The notes under the pieces: generated by a model | Told to the model about the DNA's origin: nothing | The model's input: the letters and a program-made list of their open reading frames with translations, nothing else | Database searches by the model: none | Shown: positions 1-11,579 of the stretch, in pieces | How the letters are laid out: each line of letters begins with the position of its first letter | Numbering within the stretch: the stretch's first letter is position 1 | Position numbers and translations under genes: made by a program | NCBI GenBank assembly: GCA_013433145.1 | Contig: CM024168.1 | Location: forward strand, 16,253,868-16,317,867 | Direction: 5' to 3' | Source: Ascaris suum | Lineage: Eukaryota; Nematoda; Chromadorea; Rhabditida; Ascarididae | Length of the DNA stretch: 64,000 nucleotides

Positions 1-276
1 TACATGAGGAGTGAATATTATTACATCAATATCGAATTTGTTTCAATGATAAGCTGCAAGGTTGACTAATAGATATATTCATAATATTTTTCTATAATTA
101 AGAAATTCAATCGTATAGTTTATCTACACCTCATCATCATAACTATTATCCATATATTAAATGAAATAATATTTCATCATTGCCATTAGCAATAAATGGT
201 TCGTAGATTTTTATACATAAGAAATTGTTCATAGATTTTTCAAAATATTTGAGTAGAATAAATATTTCTTTTTCAG

Positions 277-3200
277 TGAATTATTTGGGTGGTATTCCCG
301 TACCGGGAAGAAATGTACCCGCAAAACGTTTCTTTGAGTTATATGCGTCATCATGTCTACCGAATTCAAGACGATCGCCAATATTGCAACAAATCGTTGA
401 TGTATGATTTTTTCTTATTTAATTTACTTTGTTTTTTTTTTCTTTTTTGAAATTATTTCTCTTATTCACAGGAAAGTTTTTTTTTTCTTTTCGAAATTTA
501 ATTGCATAAAAAAAGTCGATAAAGAAAGAGAAAAATGACGATCGCCGGATAATATAGAATTTATTTATCGATTTAAAAAAAAAAAGCTTTAGTTATCAAT
601 AAAAATAAGCTTGATTTAGCGATAAATAATTTATGCACTATTTCATCGTCGTTCAAAAATATCAATCGAATTTCTTCGAAAATTCATATATGCAAATTTG
701 GCTAATGCTTCTATGCAAATTCCGTCACGATGATAATAATATTCATAAATAGCAAAAAAAAAAAAAAACATTCAAATCAAACATATAATTTCGCCAAATT
801 GCACAAATATATGGCGAATATTCTAACAAAATTGCAGTTTTATCAAAATGCGATAAGAGGAAATAAATAAAATCATTTAAATGCGGCGATTCCATTGATT
901 CGAAACACATAAATGATCGAGATTAATTCCTAATAAATATCGAAGTTATGGCAATGGAATTATTTTTTTTCGTGGTGAAATTTCTCAGAATTTTTTGCAG
1001 TTTCCCCCCTCCCCCCACCCCTCAAACCCCCCCCCCCATCTTCTCCCCTTTGTCCATTTTCCATATTGTAATTGTATCGATCAATGAGAACAATACTCTT
1101 AAGTAATTTCAAACAAAATTTCGCTAAACATATTGGAAGATTTTTTTGCGATAATAAACGACAAAGAAATTTTTTTTCTTTCTTTTTTTTCGAACGGAAT
1201 ATTTCATTCCTAAATAAAAGAAAAAAAAGAAATCTCTTTGAATTTAATATTGCCTAATAAACTAATAGCTTTGAAAATTTCATTAATTTTTAAAAATTTT
1301 TTTCATTGAAAATAAAATTTTCAGTTAATTGAAAATGTCGATACTGAAGAATTTGCGAGTAAAATTTATAATTCGATTTATTTTTCTATCGCCGATATCG
1401 ATATTATTAAAATGTTGGGTGAATGGCAAACGGTAATTAGTTGATCTTATTTGAAAATAATATCATAATTTTCGAAAATATAGAAAATTTTTACCCATGT
1501 AAGGAAATATTTCCTACAAGAAAGAAATAATAATAAATTCTTGAAATTTATTAATTCCTCATTTCTTCGAATATTTTTTTTTTATAATTTATTTGCTGAT
1601 TTTCTTGCAATAGTGATTTCTTTTTCTCTTTCTCTTAGTTAATTTCTCTATGATTTCATAAAATGATGTAAAAAAAAAAAGAATTTAAATACAACTAATC
1701 ATCTTAAAGCAATATTTAATTATAGGTTGTTGATTCGCCAGCGATATATGGGCAGCGATGTGTTATTGCAAATTGTAAGTCGTTCGCATAATTCTACGAC
1801 GAGTCATTAGTGTTTAGGGTACTTTCTTTTTAACTGCAACTTCGGAGAGTGTCTGTGCCTCCCCTCCCCCCCCTTCCCCCCAACATCCTCTCCTCCACCA
1901 ATCTCCGCCTTCCAATCAAACTAAACGGCAATTATTGTCAGCCATTGGCATCTCATCGAGATAACACCTCAATCCTAACGATTTTAATGGCGAAATTTCA
2001 AATTAATGACGCAGAAAATAGTTTTCATAGGCCATCTGAGCAACTTATGAGAAAGTAATTTCTAGCTGGAAATAATCAACCATGAACTTCCTAACTACTA
2101 ACTGAATCAAGAGCTCTCACAAAATTTTCGATAACAATTGGTAGATCTCTTATATTTTCCAGTATAGCCTAATAAAGAAAAAAAAAAGTAGAACGCTTCT
2201 TGAGGATATATTTTTTCGTTTGTAATTTTCAGTTTTAATTTCCATTCGAAAATATTTAATAAATCATTAATGTGCAATAGGAATTACATTTTTTTTTAAA
2301 AGTATTACTAAAAAAAATAGAATTACGATTTTATATTATAGCAAATTGAATATGCGTAATAGTCGTGTAATTTCAGATGAATTATTGAACAATAATGCAT
2401 ATACGGCAACTTTCTCTATAAGACAATACTCTTGGAATAACGATGAAATATCGATGCTTGAAGGATATGGTACAAAGACAGGAACCGATCCTGGAGGAGT
2501 TCTTATCCTTACCGGACACCCTTCCGACCCTTGTCCTTGTAAATAATATTATTTTCTTAGCATCTATTGCACCTGTTGCTCACCTGCCCATTTCGTGCTG
2601 ATAAGCTTCTAAGCTGATGAATTCCAAGGCATAATCCTCACGAAAATATCAATAATATTACCTAAGAACCAAGATTATGTCACGTCAGAGAATGTTAGAT
2701 GATTGCAAAGATGTTTTATGTGAAGGGAGGTTTTTGACAAAAAGAGGGAGGCTCATTTCATTCAACAGTTTAAAAATAATAACAAAAAAAAAGTTTTGTT
2801 CATTTTCTCATATACAGTTAGCTCAGCAAATCCTTTTCCTAGACGGAATATAAGAGCTGACTAGAAAAGGTCTCATTGATCTCATAAACTAATACGTAGC
2901 ATTTCCCTTCCCTCCGCCTATTTCCCCCTCTCCCAATTACCATCCAATTAGTAACTCAATCAACATACTAAAACTTCGAGCGTCCTTTTCTATACGCATC
3001 AATAACACATAATTGCAATCGAATGCACTCGTAATTCCTATCTACTAGTGTTCAGCGCTATTCAACACAAAGCCTAAGCATCATTTTGTCGATCAGCTTC
3101 AAACCAGTGGTTATGGAAAGGTGTTAAATAGAGTTGATTGATTATGGCATTTAATTTCTAGTGTTGAGGATTCTTTTCAGATTCGCCAATATTCACCGGT

Positions 3201-4081
3201 CCAATCAACGAAGATGGTTTATATGACTATATAATCCTTTCACAACCACTTAAATATCCCACAATGGTTTTAGCACGTGATCCGATTACCTTTAATAGCA
3301 AACATAAAAAACAGGTATGCACTATTTGTTTTGATATTTTATTGAAGTTTCTAGTGGGATATTGGCAAATGTGTTGTGAAAATACGAATACAAAAAGGGG
3401 GCAAATTAGAAATCAGGCTAACGTTCATTATGGATTCTTAATCTTTAAAGGTCCTCTGAAGTTCAACTCTTCTAGATCTATAATAAGAATGCCGATAACC
3501 AGTAAATTTAATTCGATATATAACTTCATAAGTAAATCTATCTATAGAATATGCACAAATTTTAGTGTAAAGGTAAGAATTTCTTCTATTTTTATACAGT
3601 TTTTTTTTCCCGAAGTTCTTTCTTTAATGAAAAATCATAAATAAACATTGCCAATATCGCTCAATTGTAAATTATTTTCATGAATAAGAGTGCACAAAAA
3701 TAGTAATAAACTTCTACATCCTATATATCACCTATAAACCACTTTACTTTTGACTTTATTCCGCATTATGCTGATAAGATAGCCCATCGTTAGTATGCCT
3801 TAAAATTAGTGAAAATTGAAGATATCCTTAATGAAAAATAAATATTAGTGAGACTGTGTTATTAAAGCTTTTTTTTGGATATTACAGAATATAAGCTTAA
3901 ATTTTGAAAGTGAATTGGAATGCATTATAATTGTTTCAATAAATTAATAAAAGGTATTTTCCAGGTAAAAGAATTCCTCGATAAATATCATTTTTGGAAT
4001 GCAGTTAGCGCTCTCAACAATGAGCTATCCTTTGTGAACGCAAGTAATTGCCTGATCTCACAATATTCTCATGTTGATTAA
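277..4081 (+). CDS. Lipocalin-related (LPR-like) secreted protein, 3' part
   Basis: Six exons join in phase: 277-401, 1325-1432, 1726-1774, 2377-2538, 3181-3314 and 3965-4081 (TAA). They encode 230 residues. Every intron has GT-AG ends, with acceptors such as tttcag and ttccag. The first visible exon starts in phase 1, so upstream exons lie outside the window. Lipocalin-like features are the MLGEWQTVVDSPAIYGQRC stretch, resembling the GxW motif of strand A, then alternating beta-type segments, a YDYIILSQPLKYPTMVLARD stretch resembling the second conserved lipocalin motif, and a late cysteine (NASNC) that could pair with one of the earlier ones. Known family members bind small hydrophobic ligands outside the cell, and nematode LPR proteins act in cuticle and tube lining. 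The exon chain is well supported by phase. The family call is by pattern recognition and is less certain. Confidence 0.6.
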
Positions 4082-4368
4082 ATATTATATGCTTTAATGA
4101 CTTTGATGATATCCGTTAATGAAGTTATGATAGTGGAAAATTAGTCGATGGGGGGTCGAGAATGCGATCGCCATTGTTCGAAATTTCCAACGATTTCGAA
4201 AGAAATTAAAAAGCATATGATCAAAGAATCAAAGAAAAGAAAAAAGAAAAATGGTCAGCAACGATGGTGGCCTTAGTCTTCTCTTCGAAAAAAATTCGGG
4301 CCATTTCCTCCCACCTCAAATCATTGAAATTCTCATACCTATGACTACTATTGTTCTTTTTTAATGTC

Positions 4369-4374
4369 AATAAA
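4369..4374 (+). terminator. AATAAA poly(A) signal of the lipocalin-like gene
   Basis: A canonical AATAAA lies 288 nt after the TAA at 4079-4081, in an AT-rich 3' region. It is the first plausible cleavage signal downstream of that stop. Confidence 0.45.
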
Positions 4375-6843
4375 ACTTTACTATAATTTAATGCTACCGT
4401 CTAGCGTTTCATTTCAAATACGACACTCAAACACAATCTCATAAAATCGTCGAGAAAGTTTTGCATGAGGTAATTAATTCGATCTTATTGACGATTATAT
4501 AACTCAACGTAGTCATTATTTGTGATGATACACAACTGTAATGCCATATATAATTATACGTCTGTTAGCTATAATATTAAAATATATCAAACACATCATA
4601 GCAATCCTTTGCAAACTTCATTATATACTTCAGGATGAAAAAGATAGATTATTTCATATTTTTCTGTTTTTTTTTTCATTTCTATTAATTTCCACTCATA
4701 AGGGCACCTGTTTTCCAGTGATACAGTTTAATATGGAAAGAGAATCACATATTATATTTTCCACGAGGAAAATAACTGACAGAGGGGACATCGGGGTACC
4801 CTTTTTACGAGGGGAATGAGGCCATCGAAAGAAGAATACCTGAGAAATGATTCCACGTGGAAACGTCACAGAAGAGTTAAATCTCTCATTTCATCGAAAC
4901 ATCTCATCTTCGTATTCACAACAGGATTTGTTTTCAATGTAAGCGTATACGACAAGGCAGATAGCACGCCTAGGATAGACTTTATGAAGATATTATAAAC
5001 AACAAGCGAAGAGCGAACAAACAAACAAATTTCATAAAGAGCACTGGGGGATCTACGAGTTTAAAAATTATGAGATAATCACTCTTTCATATATAATTGT
5101 CCCTCACTTAGAGTATAAAGACTCTGTTGGAAAAAAATTATCTACATACAACGGATATTATCCTTCGAGTTAGACGAAGAGAAATTCGATTGAATTGTAA
5201 CTTCCCTCTCTTTTTGCGGGGCATATTCAGCTTCTAAACGGCTAAATAACAATTCTGGTTAAATATTAAGGCAATTTTTTGGCTATCAAATGCAATTTAT
5301 CCTATAATTAAATTCACATCGATCAATAAAGGCATCTGATATTTTAATATTTTACTCGCTAAAAAATATTGATTACTTTTATTTGGCAATAAACAATCGA
5401 TGTTTTAGAGGGATAAACTCTCTTCAAGTCTTCAAATGCAGTTGCCATCGATTCTAGCAATAATACCGTTCCAAACGTTAAAAAAATTTCTAATCGATAA
5501 CGATAAATACCATTAAAGAAATAATTGCACATCGCTTCATAAGATCTATTCCATGAATATAAAGCTTATTATAGGAAAATGCAAATTCTTTAAATCCCTT
5601 CTACCCGAAATATATCTCGTAAATTTCTTATCGGTCTTCCCCTTCCATGTTGAACTATGCTCTACAATAAGGATCGCTCCCAATGCGTCTTCACCCGTTC
5701 ATAGCAACCATAACATCGAAAAACAAGAAGCAAAAAATTACAAGAAAAAAAAAGAAAGAAAGCAGCCAAAGTTAGCAGAGAATAGCCGATCAGCAAATAT
5801 TGCCTCCTTCTCTGTTTATTCGTTCATGCTCCCTTCTATAGAGCTCTTTTGCCCTCTCGTTTATTCCCTCTTCGTTGCGTGCTGCTTCGATAGCCAAAAA
5901 TATTATCTAAACTACTTTCCGTTTAAAACCTCTAATGCATGAAATAAAAAAACTCTTTTTTTTTAAAAGGAATAACTATAAAAAGAAAATAATAACACTT
6001 ATTTCTTCCCTTTAATTAACGCCTATTAATGCACTATGAAATTTGCTCTCGATCGACAACCGTTGAAGATTCCAACGAAATCGTTCCTTTGAATGTTCTA
6101 AATTTATTTTCTGCCATTTTATTAACACCGATTAGGATGCGACTTCATTGCATTTCCTCCCCAATGCTGATCCTTAATAGGCGTTTTTGGTCACAAAATT
6201 TCTCTCTCCTCCTATCAAAGATAGTGCAAACGTTCATTTAAAAGATCTACTGATGTAAGATGATCATGAGGAAATGAAACGAATGCTGAAGTCAGTGTGA
6301 TCTAAACGGCGCTATAAATAAATCCAACAACAAAAAGGTGCGCTCAATAAATATAGGTAACCAACTGTTCTCTTATTTTTTTTAATTGAGAGTTATCGAA
6401 ATTAGCTCAAAGAGTTTAAATACAACAAGCTAAATTTTATTAGGAATTACCAAGGGCAAGTATAAGATAAGTCCTCCCCTCCTCATATTCCTACTCCTCT
6501 CCTCCCTCCCCCCTCCCCCCATCAAATACCTCAAAAAACACGATAAAAGAAATTCGCGAATTTTGATTCCAAACTTTAATCGTTCCGATCTTTGTTATCC
6601 AGAATATCTTCACCACTCTGATCCCGAGATCAATGACCACTTAAAATTTTGCACCTCCGTTCGTTCTAGTGAATGGAAAGAACAAAATCTTGCCAATAAA
6701 AATTGAGCCTTTCATAATTCTTTAGCAATAGCTTACTTACCTATGGTCACAAAACCATTACAAAAAAAAAAAACAATGATGAGATGGTATCCATTTTACT
6801 AATATGGAAGGAAATTATCGCATTTTTTAGTATGATGTCATAC
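4375..6843. other. Gap between convergent genes; PBDC1 3' end expected here
   Basis: The lipocalin-like gene (+) and PBDC1 (-) converge on this 2.5 kb. The conserved last part of PBDC1 should be encoded on the minus strand here, but I could not recognise it. A minor minus-strand candidate at about 6592-6635 (after an ag acceptor, SGEDILDNKDRND then stop) is acidic like PBDC1 tails, but lacks the conserved block that should come first. A C-rich tract lies at about 6470-6522. Nothing else is recognisable. Confidence 0.5.
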
Positions 6844-8249
6844 CTTTGGTACTATGATAGTGTTTTCTTCGCTATATGCACCATCGGCTCGCATCCTGAG
6901 GATTGTGCCCAAATTGTACTCCTCGACGGAGTCTTTGAAGCGCTCACAGAATGTGAACCATTTCAGCTTATTTTCACCCTTCAGATCCGCTTCTGTTATC
7001 TGCAAATATTGTTGCCCTAGGCGCTAGCGGTTCAAATATTGAGACGGAAAAGCCATAGCATATAGGCATCTAATTCGACCCCACATGAAATTTGCCATCT
7101 ATTCACTGAATCAGTGAACTCATTCACGATAGAAAAGCTTAATCAAAATACTATAAAATTCGTCCACAAATCTCCTCGTCTTGATTTTATACACCGTCGA
7201 AAGAGTTGAGAAACTTATTCCACCTAGATGATAATTGGAAAAGAAATCGAAATACTCGAATATCGATAGCATTTGATGCGATGATAAGATTGTAAACGAT
7301 ATCATAAATTAAATTACATATAACAAAAGAATATTTGAATGTAACTAACACTCTCGACGTTCATTTCTGGAAACATCGATCGGAAGCACTCATAGATTGC
7401 GGCATGTTGTTTATTCAATGAAAGTTCAACGGTATTACAACCAAGTAAAAGATTCATATGGATACTTGCACGTTCGGCTGCCTAAATCTTTCATTATTTA
7501 ATATTTATTTTCTTGGTTAAGATTGATTTCTATACAATGTAATATCATTTAATCACTTCATTATCATACTGAAAGCAATCACTAAAGCAATGCAATTATA
7601 ATGGCTGATATGTTCTCACTCATTCTGCTTCTCTTCGATTATTTTCGTCATTCTAAGCATTGATGGTCTCTGATTTCCCAATTCTTTGAATAACATATCG
7701 TTGTTTAAAATAAAACAAATGGTTTTGTGCAATTATTACGAAGAACAAGGCTTAATTTAAAAAGGATTCCGAATAAATTCTAGTTATATTCAGGCAAGCA
7801 TATTACCGTAAGTTCGGGATATAGGTGTAACATTTATTATACAAATAATTGTAACCTATATAGCAATAATATCACATAGAGACACGACTAAAGATCAATT
7901 ACCAGTTACTTAGTACGGAGCAAATTACCACCACTTTTTCATTTTCATTAATATAGATAGAGGCTTATCCAAAACCTTCCATCATGCCAGATAATGTGCA
8001 CAGTAGCCATTATACTTGCTAGTGGATAGGTTGTTTAGCCCACTTCAACAAGAAGTTGATGATAATATTGGCCAAAATTTATAAACATCACGAACAGGCA
8101 TACGGAAAATATTATGGAATAAATTTTACCTTGCAAGCCCAAGCTACTTCGCATGATGGATCGTTTGTGTATTGCTGGACATCCTGTGTCAATTGAGCAG
8201 CAATATCACGTGATGCAAGAGAGGTGAAATCGCTTTCGTGGAACGACAT
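6844..8249 (-). CDS. PBDC1: PBDC1 orthologue, C-terminal exon(s) not found
   Basis: Three minus-strand exons in phase 0: 8249-8130, 7481-7350 and 6999-6844, encoding 136 residues. The first begins MSFHESDFTSLASRD and ends in EVAWACK. The second begins AAERASIHMNLLLG, matching the MAWAMRAMQHAEVYYKLI region of vertebrate PBDC1. The third contains KLKWFTFCERFKDSVEEYNL, then GTILR and SEENTIIVPK, matching the KEKWRPFCLKFNGIVEDFNYGTLLR...EENTIFAPR region. PBDC1 is a small conserved cytosolic protein of poorly known function with a polysaccharide-biosynthesis-type domain name. The start is set by an ATG two bases after a tttcag acceptor (ag at 8253-8252), as in a spliced-leader gene. The next exon, expected to begin like QFFAIEIARNREG, was not found downstream, so the model is incomplete. 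The family assignment is confident. Confidence 0.82.
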
Positions 8250-8262
8250 CACTGAAAGTCAC
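8250..8262 (-). promoter_or_regulatory. Splice acceptor next to PBDC1 ATG (possible SL site)
   Basis: On the minus strand the sequence reads gtgactttcag then tg then ATG. An acceptor two bases before the start codon leaves no room for a normal leader. This is typical of nematode spliced-leader trans-splicing. A short conventional 5' UTR exon is the alternative. Confidence 0.45.
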
Positions 8263-11200
8263 TTAATGATGTAACATCATCAAGCACAGATCACTCCTTC
8301 TATCATCCAAGCAAGGTAGGCGGAAATGGCATGGATAGGTAACGACCCGCTACGGCTAGCCTACATCCGATAAAAGAAGCTCCATATCCCGGATCCCGCA
8401 TCGCTGTAAGATAAGCGACAGAAAAATTTAGGACAAATGTGAAATGCTCCTGCTGCATATCGCTAATATAACCACAACTTTACACATTATACGAATATAA
8501 ATGAAATAATGATTATTAAATTGCTGTGGTGACTTTCTGTCTGTGTATGTCTGTCTGTCTGTCGGGAAGCTGCTGAAGTTTCACCTCGTCGACTACTGCA
8601 GCAAAAAATACAAAACTTGACGAATAAAATATTCACCACAATTAGATCATTACTTTCATCTATTATTTTTCGAAACAGTTATGAATATTCAAATACGATA
8701 AAAAATTTGCACATATTTGATAGACAACTCTTTCTGCGGAAGATATTTGTGAGCAATCGCATCAATCCATAATATGAAGAGACTATTCTGCCTATTTCAT
8801 TTTTAGGTTTGAAGGAGGGGAAGAGGAGGGAACAATAAAAGGGCTTATCGTGTTGGCTTTTGCCCACCTCAGCAACTGAAACTATTCAAGCCGTGAACAA
8901 GGAGGAATAATATCACTTCATCAAGCAAGCACTGTCCATAGCTTTTAAGGAGCGGCTAGATAACTTCAGATCTACTTCCCTATATAGGCGTTTTACCTCG
9001 ATTAAAAAACAGCAGCTTTTCAAGCACGAAAAGATGTAGTATGGTACGATGACGATGGATCGTCGATCAGTGTGCAAAAATGTGATCGGTTGCAATCGGA
9101 AGAGAAGCAAATAAATTTATCTACGTTGGCCAATTTACGTGTCTAATTATTTTTGGCCCAGTCGGTTGCCAGTTAATTCTTCTCTATCAACCATATTGAC
9201 ATCTTTTAATAAACTTTAAAGGATATCCTATCGATTAACTGCCAAGCGAAATTGTTTTCATTTCTGGGCAAAACATTTAACTCAGTTTGCACTCGACCGG
9301 TCGGTCACCCGACTGCCATTTATGCTATAGCTAAAATTAACTGTAACTTCCCATCTCAGCTAGTCCTATTTTTTTGAGTGCTATTCGCTGACATACATAC
9401 AATCCCGCCTGAACAATGCTGGACTTGGTAATGATTTCTTACATGGCTTTCTGCTTCTCTATTCCCTCCTATTGCCTCGCTCATTTCCACAAACTTCTTG
9501 CCAGCCATTTGCGTCAAAAGCAGTTGCGGTCAAGCGCTAGAAGAGAGGACGAGAATTATGGTTAGGGTCAGATGTCTTGAGAAGAAAGAATGGGCGACGG
9601 AAGAAAATCGAAAAATTCATAACATGGCTTTGAGGACAAAAACGTATATCTGAAGGTTGATTTGCCGTCTTAAACGTGAAATATTTAACTTTGTCACTCG
9701 AAACGAAACGTTGAAGAACCAAATGCTTCAAAATGTTCTATATCATGATGATATTATGGCACTACTTTGGAGGTATGAGAAAATTAGGCATGGACGTTAT
9801 GGTACGGGTCTTTCGTTATTCAAATCATTACACTAGTCGTTTAATGAATATTTAAGCAATAAGAAGGGACCTATATCAAGACTTGTATGATGCACAATTT
9901 GCTACCTCCAAATATACCATACCTCCAACAGAAACATTCGAAAATTATGCTTCATACGCTGTCTTCGACTTGACCGACCGCTCATATAACTACTCTTCAG
10001 CCAAATATTTATTATACATCTCTAACTGGTTCTTCCTCCTCCCCTTCCCCTCCCAAAAAAAAAAGATTTATGGAGCTTAAAATATTTTCAAGCATCGATA
10101 ACCCTTTACGACGATGGTCAACATAAATGAATTTTCATCTAGGAGCACATCCTATGCCGCAAATTTCATCCGTTAAATCTCATCGTTCCATCTCTTCTCA
10201 TCCAGGAATTCGAAATGCGAAAAGACAGACAAGCATGCGGATACATTTGCATGAGCGCATACGTCCAAAAGTCCGATATTACGGTGACCAAAGTTCTTTC
10301 TTATTCGCAAAAATAGCCATTATAAAGGGAAAATCGAGAAATTAAGAAAAAAAGAAAGACAATCGTCTTCTTATTAATTTAAAGAAACTTCAACAAAGCC
10401 TCAAAACTTTCGCCATGATTTCAACTTACGACAAGTTGACACGGTCGTGACAATGTCAAAAATAAATTCTCCCACCTCTTTTCCCTCCCAACTCCTTTCT
10501 ATGCCCGTAACCATCGTCTCACTCCAATTCTGTGCTCCTTACCCACTATCTCAGCCCCTCCTCCACCCTCACCCGAACACCCCTTGCGGCGAATTTCCGA
10601 GGATCGCCCCCTCGAAGGCAATGAATTTCGAGGCTCCGAGTTCCTCACGCATTGACATGTCGCGCAAATCAGAGGTAAAATTCATCATGCATAACCTTCG
10701 AAAGCCTTGCAACGAGAGTTGTGGAGATTTGCTTCACAAGATACCCTCCAAAAGGGACACTTGCCTTTGGTGTCTGGCTAATGGCTGAGGTGTTCCCATT
10801 CCAGGACCCTCCTCCTTTCTTTCCAAAAAAACCTAACAGCAACATGTTTATCGTTAGTGGATTCCAGAAAGTTACAGATGAGATGGACCTTCGTCGAACA
10901 AGACTCCCAATTTATGGACCCGGCTTCGTTCTTATTAATTTATGATCGATAAGAGTATCTTCTTGATCGTACAACGAGGAAAGGAGGCTGGAAGAAGCAA
11001 CATCTTCCACCTCAACGATCCTGAATTTCGAGCGCGTCGAGATACTATTTACTCTCAACGCGAAATTGTCTTACAATGATAACCTAGATATGTTAGAATC
11101 ACCGAATCATCTATCACCATAATTTACGGCATAAAATATAACGAAAAAAACCGTACGATTTCCATGTGAACAAAATTGAGTACCTAAATCCTGATATCAA

Positions 11201-11452
11201 GATTATAATTCAAGCATTTTTCTAGCAGAAGAAGGCTAAAAATTACCTTAAAATCCATTCGAAGTTCAGATATTTTCCCCGCTAAACCCTCACAAAGAGA
11301 TACTGAGAACGAAGCTACTTTACTCTACGACGCCATAATTAGCTATAATAAATTAAAGATAGATATTATAAATTTTTAACAAGCCATAAGCCATAATCAA
11401 GCAAGGAATATATTCTGTTCAGATATGTTGAAGTAGGTGCGCTAGTCAACCG
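8263..11452. other. Intergenic region between nud-1 and PBDC1
   Basis: About 3.2 kb lies between the 3' end of nud-1 and the start of PBDC1, both minus strand. It contains a short TGTC microsatellite near 8540-8565, a GC-richer stretch at about 8330-8400, and two copies (one inverted) of the GGTCGGTC motif near 9297 and 9972. No exon chain, RNA gene or transposase could be recognised. Confidence 0.4.
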
Positions 11453-11458
11453 TTTATT
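11453..11458 (-). terminator. AATAAA poly(A) signal of nud-1
   Basis: The minus strand reads AATAAA here, about 120 nt downstream of the nud-1 TGA at 11582-11580. The spacing suits a short 3' UTR. Confidence 0.5.
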
Positions 11459-11579
11459 CACTGAACGAAACGGAAAAAAAAAAAGTGAATATAAGTTTAC
11501 TTCGAAATATCGAGCAAATAAAAAATTAACGAACAACAACAAGCAAAAACGTTAGAGATCTCTGAATATATCAGTATCT

